A stretch of DNA of 64,000 bases from Methylobacterium sp. SyP6R. GTDB taxonomy: Bacteria > Pseudomonadota > Alphaproteobacteria > Rhizobiales > Beijerinckiaceae. Each line of letters starts with the position of its first letter. Position 1 is the first letter of the stretch. Position numbers and translations under genes: made by a program. The DNA lies in assembly GCF_019216885.1 (NCBI RefSeq), contig NZ_JAAQRC020000001.1:2108001-2172000 (forward strand), read 5' to 3'. Below the pieces are notes generated by a model. That model made no database searches. It was not told where the DNA came from and saw only the letters and a list, made by a program, of their open reading frames with translations. Positions 19,382 through 28,420 of the stretch are shown one piece after another.

Positions 19382-20284
19382 TCAGCCGTTGGTGAGGCCG
19401 GCGTGGCGCATCGCACCGTCGACGAGGGCGCGGGTCGCCTCGCCCACCGGCACCATCGGCAGGCGCAGCTCCTCGCGCATCAGTCCGAGACGGGCGAGCG
19501 CGTACTTTGTCGGCGCCGGGCTGGTCTCGGAAAAGAGGTGGGTGTGGAGCGGCATCAGCCGGTCCTGGAGACCGAGAGCGGTGCGGAAATCCCCCGCGAG
19601 GCAGGCCTCCTGGAAGTCGGCGCAGAGGCGCGGCGCGACGTTCGAGGCCACCGAGATGGTGCCGTGGCCGCCATGCGCCATGAATCCCAAGGCGGTCGCA
19701 TCTTCGCCAGAAAGTTGGACGAAGTCTTCGCCCATGGCTTGGCGCTGGAGGCTGACCCGGGCCACGTTGGCGGTGGCGTCCTTCACCCCGGCGATGTTCG
19801 GCAGCTCGTAGAGCCGCTTCATGGTGTCGACGCTCATGTCGACGATCGACCGACCGGGGATGTTGTAGATCAGGATGGGAATGCCGACCGCATCGTTGAC
19901 CGCCTTGAAGTGCTGGTACAGCCCTTCCTGCGTCGGCTTGTTGTAGTAGGGCGTGACGATGAGCAGCGCGTCCGCCCCGGCCTTCTCCGCATGACGGGAC
20001 CGCTCGATCGCCTCCGCGGTGGAGTTGGAGCCGGCGCCGGCCACCACCGGCACCTTGCCGGCCGCTTCGTCGATGCAGGCCTCGACCACCCGGTCGTGCT
20101 CGGCGTGGCTGAGCGTCGGGCTCTCGCCGGTGGTGCCGGTCGGCACCAGTCCGTGGGTGCCGTTCTCGATCTGCCAGGCCACGAAGGCCCGGAAGGCGTG
20201 CTCGTCGAACGCGCCGTCGCGGAACGGCGTCACCAGGGCGGTGAGCGAGCCCCTCAGGCGCTGCGAGATTGGCGTCGACGTCAT
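19382..20284 (-). CDS. dapA: 4-hydroxy-tetrahydrodipicolinate synthase
   Basis: DapA condenses pyruvate with aspartate semialdehyde in lysine and meso-diaminopimelate synthesis. The 300-residue protein from the ATG at 20282-20284 has LTALVTPF, the phosphate-type loop GTTGESPTL, the catalytic-Tyr segment [18 protein letters not shown] and the Schiff-base Lys in [11 protein letters not shown]. The open frame runs further upstream but without homology. smpB follows. Confidence 0.96.
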   Translation of the reverse strand: MTSTPISQRLRGSLTALVTPFRDGAFDEHAFRAFVAWQIENGTHGLVPTGTTGESPTLSHAEHDRVVEACIDEAAGKVPVVAGAGSNSTAEAIERSRHAEKAGADALLIVTPYYNKPTQEGLYQHFKAVNDAVGIPILIYNIPGRSIVDMSVDTMKRLYELPNIAGVKDATANVARVSLQRQAMGEDFVQLSGEDATALGFMAHGGHGTISVASNVAPRLCADFQEACLAGDFRTALGLQDRLMPLHTHLFSETSPAPTKYALARLGLMREELRLPMVPVGEATRALVDGAMRHAGLTNG

Positions 20285-20547
20285 GCTGGCGTTCCTCGCC
20301 CGGTCGGGGCGGCGCCCCCGGGAAATCTGGTTGGGAGGCCGGCCCGCATGAGGGTCACCAAGGGAACCACCATCGGGGGACCAACGCGGCCGTCCGGCGT
20401 TCGACACATAGGGCCTCGGGCGCCCTTGCGCAAACGCTCCGGCCCCGGCCCACGGCCGTCTTCCGGGCACGCGGGCGCCGTGTGCGCGGACTTCGCGCGC
20501 GAACGCGCCGGCGCCCGCACACGTTCCGCGACCGCCCGGCGCCAGGG

Positions 20548-20563
20548 TTAATCGCTTCTTAAC
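20548..20563 (+). promoter_or_regulatory. Full CtrA box upstream of the lytic transglycosylase
   Basis: TTAA (20548-20551), seven bases, then TTAAC (20559-20563) is an exact match to the alphaproteobacterial CtrA consensus TTAA-N7-TTAAC. It ends 58 bases before the ATG of the transglycosylase gene. It lies in the 336-base gap between dapA and that gene, which shows no other feature. Cell-cycle control of peptidoglycan turnover is the natural reading. Confidence 0.6.
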
Positions 20564-20620
20564 GCGGCGCTCCCACCATGGGGCGTCCGGTCATTCGAGC
20601 TTCACAGGGGAACGGGAACC

Positions 20621-22939
20621 ATGCTGCTCTCGCCTCGACGGCGCCGCCTCGCGGTCCTCGCCCTCACGGTGTCCGGCGCCGCGCTGACCTCGCTGACGGC
20701 GCTCGGCGGCTCGACGGTCGCTCCTCCGCCCGCCGACGCGGCGATGCCGGCCCGCGCGGTCGAGCGGACCGGCGAGGACGGCTTTTCGCAGGCCGAGGGC
20801 TTCGTCCCGTCCACAGCTTTCACGCCGGCCGACGGCGCCGCCCCGGCGGACGGCCTGCGCCGGAACGCGGCCGCCGGCGAGGCGCGGTTGCCCGCGACCG
20901 CCGCCGCCTTCGCCGCCGCCGATCCGGAAGCGCCGCTCCCCTTCCCCGCCCCGGACGCGGCGATCAACCCGCCCGCCCCGGTTCCGACCGTTCCCGATCC
21001 CGGCCGCCCGGTTCTCGGCACCGAGGTCGACGGGCCGGCGCTCCGCGGCGCGGTCGAGGCCTATCGGCGCGGCCAGGTCGGCGAGGGCGACCGGATCCGC
21101 GACGGGCTCAAGGACCCGGCCGCCCGCGCCCTGCTCGACTGGGTGGCGATCCGGGCCGGGGCCGGCATCGGCTTCGAGCGCACCGTGGCGTTCATCCGCG
21201 ACAATCCGGACTGGCCGGTCGGCGCCATGGTCCGGCGCCGCGCCGAGGAGGCCCTGCTCTCGCAGCGCAAGTCCCCGTCCGTGGTACGGGCCTATTTCGC
21301 CGCGCGCCGGCCGCAGAGCGCGCCGGGCAAGTTCGCCCTGGCGCTCGCCTTCAAGGCCGACGGCCTGTCCGAGGACGCCGCCGGCCTCGCCCGCGATCTG
21401 TGGCGCGAGGACACGTTCGGCCGCACCCTCGAGTTGAAGGTCCTCGACGCCTTCCCGGGCATCATCGGCGAGATCGATCACCGCTACCGCATGGAGCGGG
21501 CGCTGATGAAGGAGGACTGGGACACCGCCGGCCGCGCCGCCGCTTACGCCGGCAAGGCCTACGGCACCCTGGTGCGGGCCCGCCGCGCCGTCGAGGCCAA
21601 GGCGTCGAATGCGGGGGCGACCCTCGACGCCGTGCCGCCGAGCCTGCGCCAGGATTCCTCCTACCTGTTCTCCCGCGCCCAGTACCTGCGCCGCCTCGAC
21701 AAGCCGGCGGAGGCCGCCGCGGTGATCGCCCAGGCGCCGCGCAACCCCGAGGTGCTGGCCGATCCCGACGAGTGGTGGATCGAGCGCCGCATCGTCGCCC
21801 GCAAGCTCCTCGATGCCGGCGACGCGAAGACGGCTTATGCGGTCGCCGCCAACCACAGCGCCCGCTCGGTCGAGAAGCGCATCGAGGCCGAGTTCCATGC
21901 CGGCTGGATCGCTTTGCGCTTCCTGCACGAGGCGACCCTCGCGGCGACGCATTTCGCCGCCGCCGCCGCCATCGCCGAGACGCCGATCTCGGTGGCGCGG
22001 GCCGCCTACTGGCAGGGCCGCGCCGCCGAAAGCCTGGGCCAGACGATCGAGGCGCGGGCCTTCTACGAGCGCGCGAGCGCGCAGCCGATCGCCTATTACG
22101 GCCAGCTCGCCCGGGCGAAGCTCGGCCAGGGCTCCCTGGCCCTGCGCCCCTGCAGCACCCTCACCGAGACCGCCCGCACCGCCTTCGAGAACCGCAACGC
22201 CGTCCGGGCCCTGCGCCTGCTGGCGGCGGCCGGGATCAAGGAGCTGATGCTGCCGCTCTACATGGATTTCGCCCAGCGCCTGACAGACCCGGCCGAGCTG
22301 AACGCGCTCGGCGACGTCGCGATGTCGTTGAACGATCCCCGGGCGCTCGTGGCGATCGGCAAGACCGCGGTCCAGCGCGGCCTGCCGCTCGACCGCCACG
22401 CCTATCCGACCAACGGCATCCCGACCTACGAGGCCTCCTCGGCCGTGCCGCAGGTCGAGCGCGCCATGGTCTTCGCCATCGCCCGGCAGGAGAGCCAGTT
22501 CGACCCGCGGGCGCAATCGAGCGTCGGCGCGCGCGGCCTGATGCAGATGATGCCGGCGACGGCCCAGCGCACTGCCCGCCGGGTCAGCGCCGCCTTCGAC
22601 ACCGACCGCCTGACCAGCGACCCCGCCTACAATGCCCGCCTCGGCCAGGCCCATCTCGGCGAGCTGATGGAGGATTGGCGCGGCTCCTACATCCTCGCCT
22701 TCGCCGCCTACAATGCGGGCGGCGGCAACGTGAAGAAGTGGATCGACGCCTATGGCGATCCCCGCAACCCGGGCGTCGATCCGGTCGACTGGGTCGAGCG
22801 CATCCCCTTCACCGAGACCCGCAACTACGTCCAGCGGGTGACCGAGAATCTGCAGGTCTACCGCAACCGCCTGGCGGAGGCCGGGGATGGGCGAAGTGCG
22901 CTGCTGATCGCGGATGATCTGAAGCGTGGGGCGCGGTGA
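20621..22939 (+). CDS. Soluble lytic murein transglycosylase (Slt family)
   Basis: The 772-residue exported enzyme has an N-terminal hydrophobic signal (residues about 10-35), an Ala/Pro-rich linker, a long alpha-superhelical U-domain (about 130-590) and a C-terminal SLT domain. The catalytic Glu is Glu624 in ARQESQFDP. GLMQMMPATA and AYNAGGGNVKKW are the other lysozyme-like motifs. It cleaves the glycan backbone in the periplasm, leaving 1,6-anhydro-muramyl ends. A CtrA box lies upstream. The ATG at 20621 follows GGGGAACGGGAACC. Confidence 0.93.
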   Translation: MLLSPRRRRLAVLALTVSGAALTSLTALGGSTVAPPPADAAMPARAVERTGEDGFSQAEGFVPSTAFTPADGAAPADGLRRNAAAGEARLPATAAAFAAADPEAPLPFPAPDAAINPPAPVPTVPDPGRPVLGTEVDGPALRGAVEAYRRGQVGEGDRIRDGLKDPAARALLDWVAIRAGAGIGFERTVAFIRDNPDWPVGAMVRRRAEEALLSQRKSPSVVRAYFAARRPQSAPGKFALALAFKADGLSEDAAGLARDLWREDTFGRTLELKVLDAFPGIIGEIDHRYRMERALMKEDWDTAGRAAAYAGKAYGTLVRARRAVEAKASNAGATLDAVPPSLRQDSSYLFSRAQYLRRLDKPAEAAAVIAQAPRNPEVLADPDEWWIERRIVARKLLDAGDAKTAYAVAANHSARSVEKRIEAEFHAGWIALRFLHEATLAATHFAAAAAIAETPISVARAAYWQGRAAESLGQTIEARAFYERASAQPIAYYGQLARAKLGQGSLALRPCSTLTETARTAFENRNAVRALRLLAAAGIKELMLPLYMDFAQRLTDPAELNALGDVAMSLNDPRALVAIGKTAVQRGLPLDRHAYPTNGIPTYEASSAVPQVERAMVFAIARQESQFDPRAQSSVGARGLMQMMPATAQRTARRVSAAFDTDRLTSDPAYNARLGQAHLGELMEDWRGSYILAFAAYNAGGGNVKKWIDAYGDPRNPGVDPVDWVERIPFTETRNYVQRVTENLQVYRNRLAEAGDGRSALLIADDLKRGAR

Positions 22940-23185
22940 GGCGCTTCCGATCGCAGAGGTCGATGGGCAGAACCCACCCGGGCAGGCGGGAGCGAGACCG
23001 ATCGGGCAGGACGCCGGAATCCGGTCGCCTTCGGCAAGGCGCTTCACTGTAACGGTTCCTGGCGAAGACTGTGCCCCTCAGTCACCGTGGGGCGTCCGGA
23101 GCCCGTCTTCGCCGTCCTGTCATCAGTGACGCTTGCGATCGATGCCGATGCACCGGTCGGAACCGCTGCATCGGCAGTGCAACCT

Positions 23186-25327
23186 TTACTGAGGCTTGAC
23201 TGCGACAGCGGTGAAGGGACCGAACCCGACCTTCGGGTCCATGGGATCGCTCAACGGACCCGGCCACGTCACGTCGGGACAGATCAAAGATTTTTGATTG
23301 CGGTCTTGAGGTCCATCGGAGGCGAAAGCGGAAAAGTCCGCGGCCGGCACAGCCGATCCTGCTTTTCGCTTCAGCACTTTCGTGACGACGGCCCGAGCGA
23401 CCTGATTTCCGAGCGCGATTCCCGTATCCGCGTCAAAGATATAATGGACACCCATGGTCAATCGGCTATCAGCGTTCTCTCGTTCCGCACAAGTCATCGT
23501 CATGATGCGATCTTGGCAGAATTTCTTGCTTGTAAACCGATCAGTGATATTCCCATTTTCGTCTTTGCCGCACCGCACATAATTGAGTGCATCTTTATTC
23601 GACCCGTTGAATTCGTCCGAGACAAATTTGAATTGCCCGCCGGGCTCGTAGAATTGCCTGAGAACGCCGAACAAGGCTCCGCCGAAGCTGGCGTGACCGG
23701 ATGGATATGCGGGAAATGGAGGAGTGATGTTCAGTCCGCCATCGGAATTGCTGACCTGCGCACCGAGCGGAAACCATTGCGACGGAAAGCTGTCCGACGA
23801 GTCGTTGAGCTGCGCCTGACGGATGACCGTTACAGGGCGAGCCACTTGGTAATGATATTTTGCTTCCCAAGCTGCGATCGCCGCATCCGCCATCGCGATG
23901 TTGACCAATGCATAGAGGTGCAGAAGGTCGACGGTTTCGGTCATTTGAACGCCTGGACGCAATTGGATCGGCGTAAAATCAGCTCCGGACGGCATATTTG
24001 ATGATTCGATGACTGCATCGACGATTTGATTGTACAAGCGAGGTGGCGCGCACAAGCCGGCAGTGCCGTCGTAAGCCCAGAACTGTGCGATGCTCCTGCC
24101 ATCCCGGTACTTTTCCGCCAGCTCGCGGTTGCCTTTGGCATCGTAGAGCGGCTCGGCCGCCCACTCATACACGGCATCGAGCGACGGAATCGTCGATCGG
24201 GCGTCGGAAAGCGTCAATTTGGATTCGAGCAACTTGTTCTTGACAGTGTCCGCGATCGGACCGGGGCGCAGCGATGCGGCCGTCTCAAGCGCGAACGGAC
24301 GGACTTCCTTCCAGTATGCGCCAAGGGCAGTCTGGATTTTCGAGACCGGGTCCGGAGACCATTGCGCCGGCGGCAGCTTTCCGTCGACCGGATTGATCTG
24401 AGGGGTTTTTGCCGATCCGAATTGGGGTTCGGTGAGCTTTGAGCCGTCATCCTCCCGTAATGCCCTGATACGCTGAGCGACGGAGCTTCCGATACGAGCA
24501 CCCTCTTGGTAATCGGCCGAATTTATACCTAGTATCTCCGCGGCACACTGACGATAACTTTTGAGGTTGAAGTCATATATTCCGAGATTGATATCTTCGA
24601 GATTTTTACAGTCGATGGGAGGTAATGCAATCCGGGAATTGATCAACCCGGGGTAAAGCCATGCAAGAACCTCGTAGGCCGCCTGATGGATCGCGGCCGC
24701 GGTCTTTTTGTCTGACGGCACTCCGTGAACAGGCGGCTCGATGAAGCTATCCAGGCCAGCTCCATATATCATGCTGTCGTAGGCACCGGAATAAACGTTC
24801 GCAGCCTCGAACATCGCGAGATGGACGAGCGCCATCGCTCGGCTGGATCGATGCGGGCCAACTTGCTGGTAATAGGTGACGGGGCCTGCGACGATACCTG
24901 GCACGTGATCGACAGAGGTTGCATCGAGAGACACGTGATGCCAGAATCTAAAATAATCATTTGCGCCTGGCGTCTGTGTTTTGTTGCCTGGCGCCAAAAT
25001 GGAGAGCTGAAGTAGGGAGTTGATCGAAGCAGGAGTGGACAATTTTGCAATCGTCTGGGCGATATCTGCTCTGGCGACAAAATTATTGGTTAGATTTTGC
25101 GGCGTGAACGTGTCCAACGTCAGATTGTTGCCCGACCCCGGCAATTTGAGCCTGGTAGTTTTGGCTTGGTCGGCCTTGATCGCAGTCGGGTCCCTGCGCC
25201 CAGCCGTTGCGCCGAAGATACGATTGAACTCGGCGTAGCTTTCCGGTGTCAGAGGCTGAGTTTGCGATCTGGCTTCGGCAGTTGCGCCTACGACGATGAC
25301 ACAGGCAATGATGGTCGACAGCCGCAT
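23186..25327 (-). CDS. Vanadium-dependent haloperoxidase (PAP2 superfamily), exported
   Basis: The 713-residue protein has a cleavable signal peptide (residues about 1-20) and the exact vanadate-site pattern of this superfamily: K-X6-R-P (Lys490, Arg497, Pro498), PSGH (542-545, His545 acid-base) and S-R-X5-H-X3-D (Arg622, His628, Asp632). His628 would bind vanadium. Such enzymes oxidise halides with H2O2; an acid phosphatase activity is the alternative for this fold. GC content is visibly lower than in neighbouring genes, and a very AT-rich tract lies upstream, so it is probably acquired. No partner gene adjoins it. Confidence 0.88.
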   Translation of the reverse strand: MRLSTIIACVIVVGATAEARSQTQPLTPESYAEFNRIFGATAGRRDPTAIKADQAKTTRLKLPGSGNNLTLDTFTPQNLTNNFVARADIAQTIAKLSTPASINSLLQLSILAPGNKTQTPGANDYFRFWHHVSLDATSVDHVPGIVAGPVTYYQQVGPHRSSRAMALVHLAMFEAANVYSGAYDSMIYGAGLDSFIEPPVHGVPSDKKTAAAIHQAAYEVLAWLYPGLINSRIALPPIDCKNLEDINLGIYDFNLKSYRQCAAEILGINSADYQEGARIGSSVAQRIRALREDDGSKLTEPQFGSAKTPQINPVDGKLPPAQWSPDPVSKIQTALGAYWKEVRPFALETAASLRPGPIADTVKNKLLESKLTLSDARSTIPSLDAVYEWAAEPLYDAKGNRELAEKYRDGRSIAQFWAYDGTAGLCAPPRLYNQIVDAVIESSNMPSGADFTPIQLRPGVQMTETVDLLHLYALVNIAMADAAIAAWEAKYHYQVARPVTVIRQAQLNDSSDSFPSQWFPLGAQVSNSDGGLNITPPFPAYPSGHASFGGALFGVLRQFYEPGGQFKFVSDEFNGSNKDALNYVRCGKDENGNITDRFTSKKFCQDRIMTMTCAERENADSRLTMGVHYIFDADTGIALGNQVARAVVTKVLKRKAGSAVPAADFSAFASDGPQDRNQKSLICPDVTWPGPLSDPMDPKVGFGPFTAVAVKPQ

Positions 25328-25710
25328 TGGAAGTCTCCCTCACCGTTTATTTCGCTTCGATTAAGCGATTGGCCGCCAAATCATACGGTTATGAATGGTT
25401 GGTTCGCAATCAAAAAATCACGTTCGAGCGAAATTTATTACGTTTAAATTTTACCGCCTATCTGAGTACAACGATGATACACTATAGTGATTTTTGATAT
25501 CTCTGCCGCCTGAGCTATGCTATTTCCGAGATTGCGACCGCCGTTTGCATTGTTGTTTTGATATATAGAAATTAGATAGAAAAATAAATTTGTCAAAATT
25601 TTCTTTTTATAAATTAAATATCAAAAATCTATACTTTTGTGTCGCTTAATGGAAGAAATAATAACGCGACTATTCATGAGCCCTCGGCGTGAGCGACCGG
25701 CACCGACGTT
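25328..25710. other. AT-rich non-coding tract upstream of the haloperoxidase gene
   Basis: This stretch, especially 25440-25650, is strongly AT-rich in a genome of very high GC, with runs such as AAAATTTTC and TTATAAATTAAATA. It contains no credible gene. It should carry the haloperoxidase promoter and marks the edge of the foreign segment. No terminal inverted repeat or target duplication was seen. Confidence 0.6.
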
Positions 25711-25900
25711 GTGGCTCGGCAAGGGGAGGATAGTGCTGCACTTCTTGACGAACGGCTCCGCTGGGGGACGGCCATCGGCTTACCCCTCGATCCGAGCCGC
25801 CCAGTCATCATCGCCTCGATGGAGACGGCCGCGTCGTCCGTCGCCTGGACTTCAGCGGACTTTCGACCGAATACGCCCTTTCGTGGCTCGCCGCTAACAC
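25711..25900 (+). pseudogene. Possible C-terminal gene remnant with a frameshift
   Basis: One frame reads EDSAALLDERLRWGTAIGL then PLDPSRPVI. From about 25815 a second frame continues with LDGDGRVVRRLDFSGLS and ALSWLAANTPRR. Together they look like the tail of one protein split by an indel near 25815. No upstream part is present because the AT-rich tract begins there. The family is not identified and the call is tentative. Confidence 0.28.
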
Positions 25901-26631
25901 GCCGCGCCGTACCGCTCCCCCTCGAAATCGAGGTGCAGGTAGTCTGGCGCGAACCGGGCCACCCCCGTCAGGGCATCGATGTTCGGAATCGCCAGAACCT
26001 TGTCCCGCCAGTCGATCAGGCCGGACAGGCGCAGCTCGCGCAAGGTCCGGTTGACGTGCACCGCCGAGAGCCCGAGCGCATCGGCGAGCTCGACCTGGGT
26101 GATCGGCAACTCGCAGCGGCCGTCCTTCGCCCGGCCGACGGCCTGTTGCCGGAAATATACCTCGCAGAGCAGGTGGGCGACGCGCTCCAGCGCCGTGCGC
26201 CGGCCGATATTGACCAGCCATTCGCGGTGAATCGCCGCCGTCACCAGGACCTCCCACCACAGGGCCCGGGTCAGGCGCGGGTCGGCGTTCAGCATCGTCT
26301 GAAGCAAATCGCGGGAGATCTTGGCGACCGCCACCGGGGTGAGCGTACCCAGCGCGTGGTCCATCCGGCGCAGGAGGAAGATGTTGAGGTCGCACAGGTC
26401 GCCCGGCAGCAGGAACGACATGATCTGGCGGCCGCCATCGGCGAGCTGCTTGTAGCGGCAGACCCAGCCGCCGAGGATCAGGTTGACGTCGGTCGGCTCC
26501 TCGCCCTCGGCGATGATGTCCTGGTGCGTGTCGTAATTGACGATCCGGGCGGTGGCGGCCTGCTGCAGGAGGCTCTTGTCCGCGTCGCTCAGGCGGGTGA
26601 ACCGTTCGAGCTTCCGGATCAGCGGATTCAT
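25894..26631 (-). CDS. Crp/Fnr family transcriptional regulator
   Basis: The 245-residue protein has an N-terminal cyclic-nucleotide-type beta-barrel (residues about 20-125), a dimerisation helix (about 130-160) and a C-terminal winged helix with the recognition segment TQVELADALGLSAVHVNRTLREL (read in parts). The Fnr Cys cluster is missing, and the residues typical of cAMP binding are not evident. It belongs to the large Methylobacterium/Bradyrhizobium group of orphan Crp-like regulators. The effector is unknown. Confidence 0.9.
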   Translation of the reverse strand: MNPLIRKLERFTRLSDADKSLLQQAATARIVNYDTHQDIIAEGEEPTDVNLILGGWVCRYKQLADGGRQIMSFLLPGDLCDLNIFLLRRMDHALGTLTPVAVAKISRDLLQTMLNADPRLTRALWWEVLVTAAIHREWLVNIGRRTALERVAHLLCEVYFRQQAVGRAKDGRCELPITQVELADALGLSAVHVNRTLRELRLSGLIDWRDKVLAIPNIDALTGVARFAPDYLHLDFEGERYGAAC

Positions 26632-27108
26632 CGTGCCCCCCTTCCGGCCCGCGGCTCGGCAGCGCGAGTGTCCTGTCGTTCCCGACGGACAGTTAGTGTC
26701 TGTCGCGGCCCAGTAAAGCGCCGGGTCGAGCGCTTACATGCGGCAGCGGCAGGATCGGGGTCCGTCGCCTCACCTCCCGGCCGTTCCGGCCTCCCTCTGG
26801 GGGAAGGCGAATCGGCGGTGCGTCGGGAAGGATCGCCGCCCCGCACCTGCCGTTGCGATCCGCATGCGATCGACAGTCGAAACGTCGGCGCTCCGAGCGA
26901 CGAGGGACCTCTCGTCTGCGGTCGCCTTCGCATGAACTAGGCCGAACGGTCGAGTGTCGGTACCCGACCAGCCTCCTTAGAACCGATCGGCAATCGAGCG
27001 CGCGAGCGCCCGGAGGCGGATCCTGCGCGGCGTAGAGCCGGGGTGGACGAGACCGGCCGCTCGGCCGTCCCGCCCACGGAACGACCGCGTCGGGCCCTGG
27101 GGAACAGC
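26632..27108. other. Intergenic region between divergent crp-like and lpxC-like genes
   Basis: No gene is supported in these 477 bases. It must hold the promoters of both flanking genes. I found no CtrA, LexA or sigma-54 pattern and no convincing -35/-10 pair. Confidence 0.5.
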
Positions 27109-28254
27109 ATGGGCGGCGGCGGCGGCCGTTCGCCGACAAGCCGGGCGAAAACGATGGGGTTCGAGGGCACGGACAGCGCGTGGCACGAGGCGACGCTGGG
27201 CCGGACCATGTCGGTGCGCGGACCGGGGCTGCATACCGGCCGGGTCGCCCGGGTGACGCTGAGCCCTGCCCCGGCCGGCCACGGCATACGCTTCGCCGTG
27301 CGCTGCCCGCGCTCGGGGATCTCCGCCGATGTGCCGGCCGGCATTGCCGGCTGGGTCGCGAGCCGGATGAGCACCGCCCTCGATATCGGCCAGGGGCGCA
27401 AGCTGCGCACCATCGAGCACCTGCTGGCGAGCCTCGCGGCGTGCCGCATCGACAATGCCGCGATCACCGTGCAGGGGACCGAGATCCCGATCCTCGACGG
27501 CTCGGCCGCGCGCTGGTGCGCCTTGATCGATGCGGCCGGGCGGGTGGCGCAGGAGCGGCCGCGCGAGGCCTTACGCATCCGCGCGCCCTTCCAGGTCGAC
27601 GGGCTGCACGGGTTCCTGCGCGCCGAGCCGGCCGACGATTTCAGCGTCGATGTCAGTACCGACCGGCTGCCGGGTTTCGGCGTGCTGCGCTGGTCCGGCC
27701 CGATCGACCCCGCCTCGTTCCGGGCCGAGATCGCCGAAAGCCGCAGCTTCGGCAATGCCTCGCTGATCTGGCGCACGCTGCTCAAGACGCGGCTCGCCCG
27801 CACGCTCCTGCCGGGTTCGACCCGGGACCGGCTCTGGGCACGCTCCTTCGAGTCCCAGACCGTGCGCGAGAGCGGCCTCGTCCCTGCCCTGGGCCGGCCG
27901 GAGCACCGGCGCCCGATCGGCCCGGAGACGGAAGAGCGGATGCACCCGCGCGACCGCGAGCCGCTGCTGCGCGGCGCCCGCCCCGGGCGGGTCGCGATCC
28001 TGCTCGGTGGCCGGGTGCTGGGCGGGGCGCGCTTTCCCGACGAGCCGGTGCGGCACAAGATCCTCGACCTCGTCGGCGACCTCGCCCTCGCCGGCCGGCC
28101 GATCCTCGGGCGCATCGTGGCGAATTGCCCGACCCATGCGCTTACCTTCGCGTTCCTGAGCGAGCTGATGCGCCATCCGGAATGCTGGGAGGTCGTCCCC
28201 CTCGCGGGCGCGTCGGCGGCCGGCACCGCTCGGGATGCCGTCCGCCCAACTTGA
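27109..28254 (+). CDS. Divergent LpxC-family deacetylase paralogue
   Basis: LpxC removes the acetyl group from UDP-3-O-acyl-GlcNAc in lipid A synthesis. The 381-residue protein keeps the catalytic set: Glu103 and zinc ligand His104 in TIEHLLASLA, zinc ligands His316 and Asp320 in RHKILDLVGDL, and His343 in CPTHALTF. It departs from typical LpxC by about 45 extra residues after ESRSFGN and by Thr in place of the usual Asn after the last His. It is not in the cell-division cluster where canonical lpxC normally sits, so it is probably a second copy. The ATG at 27109 follows GGGGAA; 27154 is an alternative start. Confidence 0.85.
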   Translation: MGGGGGRSPTSRAKTMGFEGTDSAWHEATLGRTMSVRGPGLHTGRVARVTLSPAPAGHGIRFAVRCPRSGISADVPAGIAGWVASRMSTALDIGQGRKLRTIEHLLASLAACRIDNAAITVQGTEIPILDGSAARWCALIDAAGRVAQERPREALRIRAPFQVDGLHGFLRAEPADDFSVDVSTDRLPGFGVLRWSGPIDPASFRAEIAESRSFGNASLIWRTLLKTRLARTLLPGSTRDRLWARSFESQTVRESGLVPALGRPEHRRPIGPETEERMHPRDREPLLRGARPGRVAILLGGRVLGGARFPDEPVRHKILDLVGDLALAGRPILGRIVANCPTHALTFAFLSELMRHPECWEVVPLAGASAAGTARDAVRPT

Positions 28255-28420
28255 TTTGGCCGCAAAGGCGAGCGATCGAAGCCCGTCGACGGCCGCGCTC
28301 GCGGGCGGCAGGGGAGATCCGAGGCCTCCGCCTTGCCCGCAAGCTTGGGCGTCAGTACGGTCCGGCACCTCCCCCGAGCCGCCCCGTGGCCGTCCCTGTC
28401 CGGTCGGAAGACGCCGAAGC

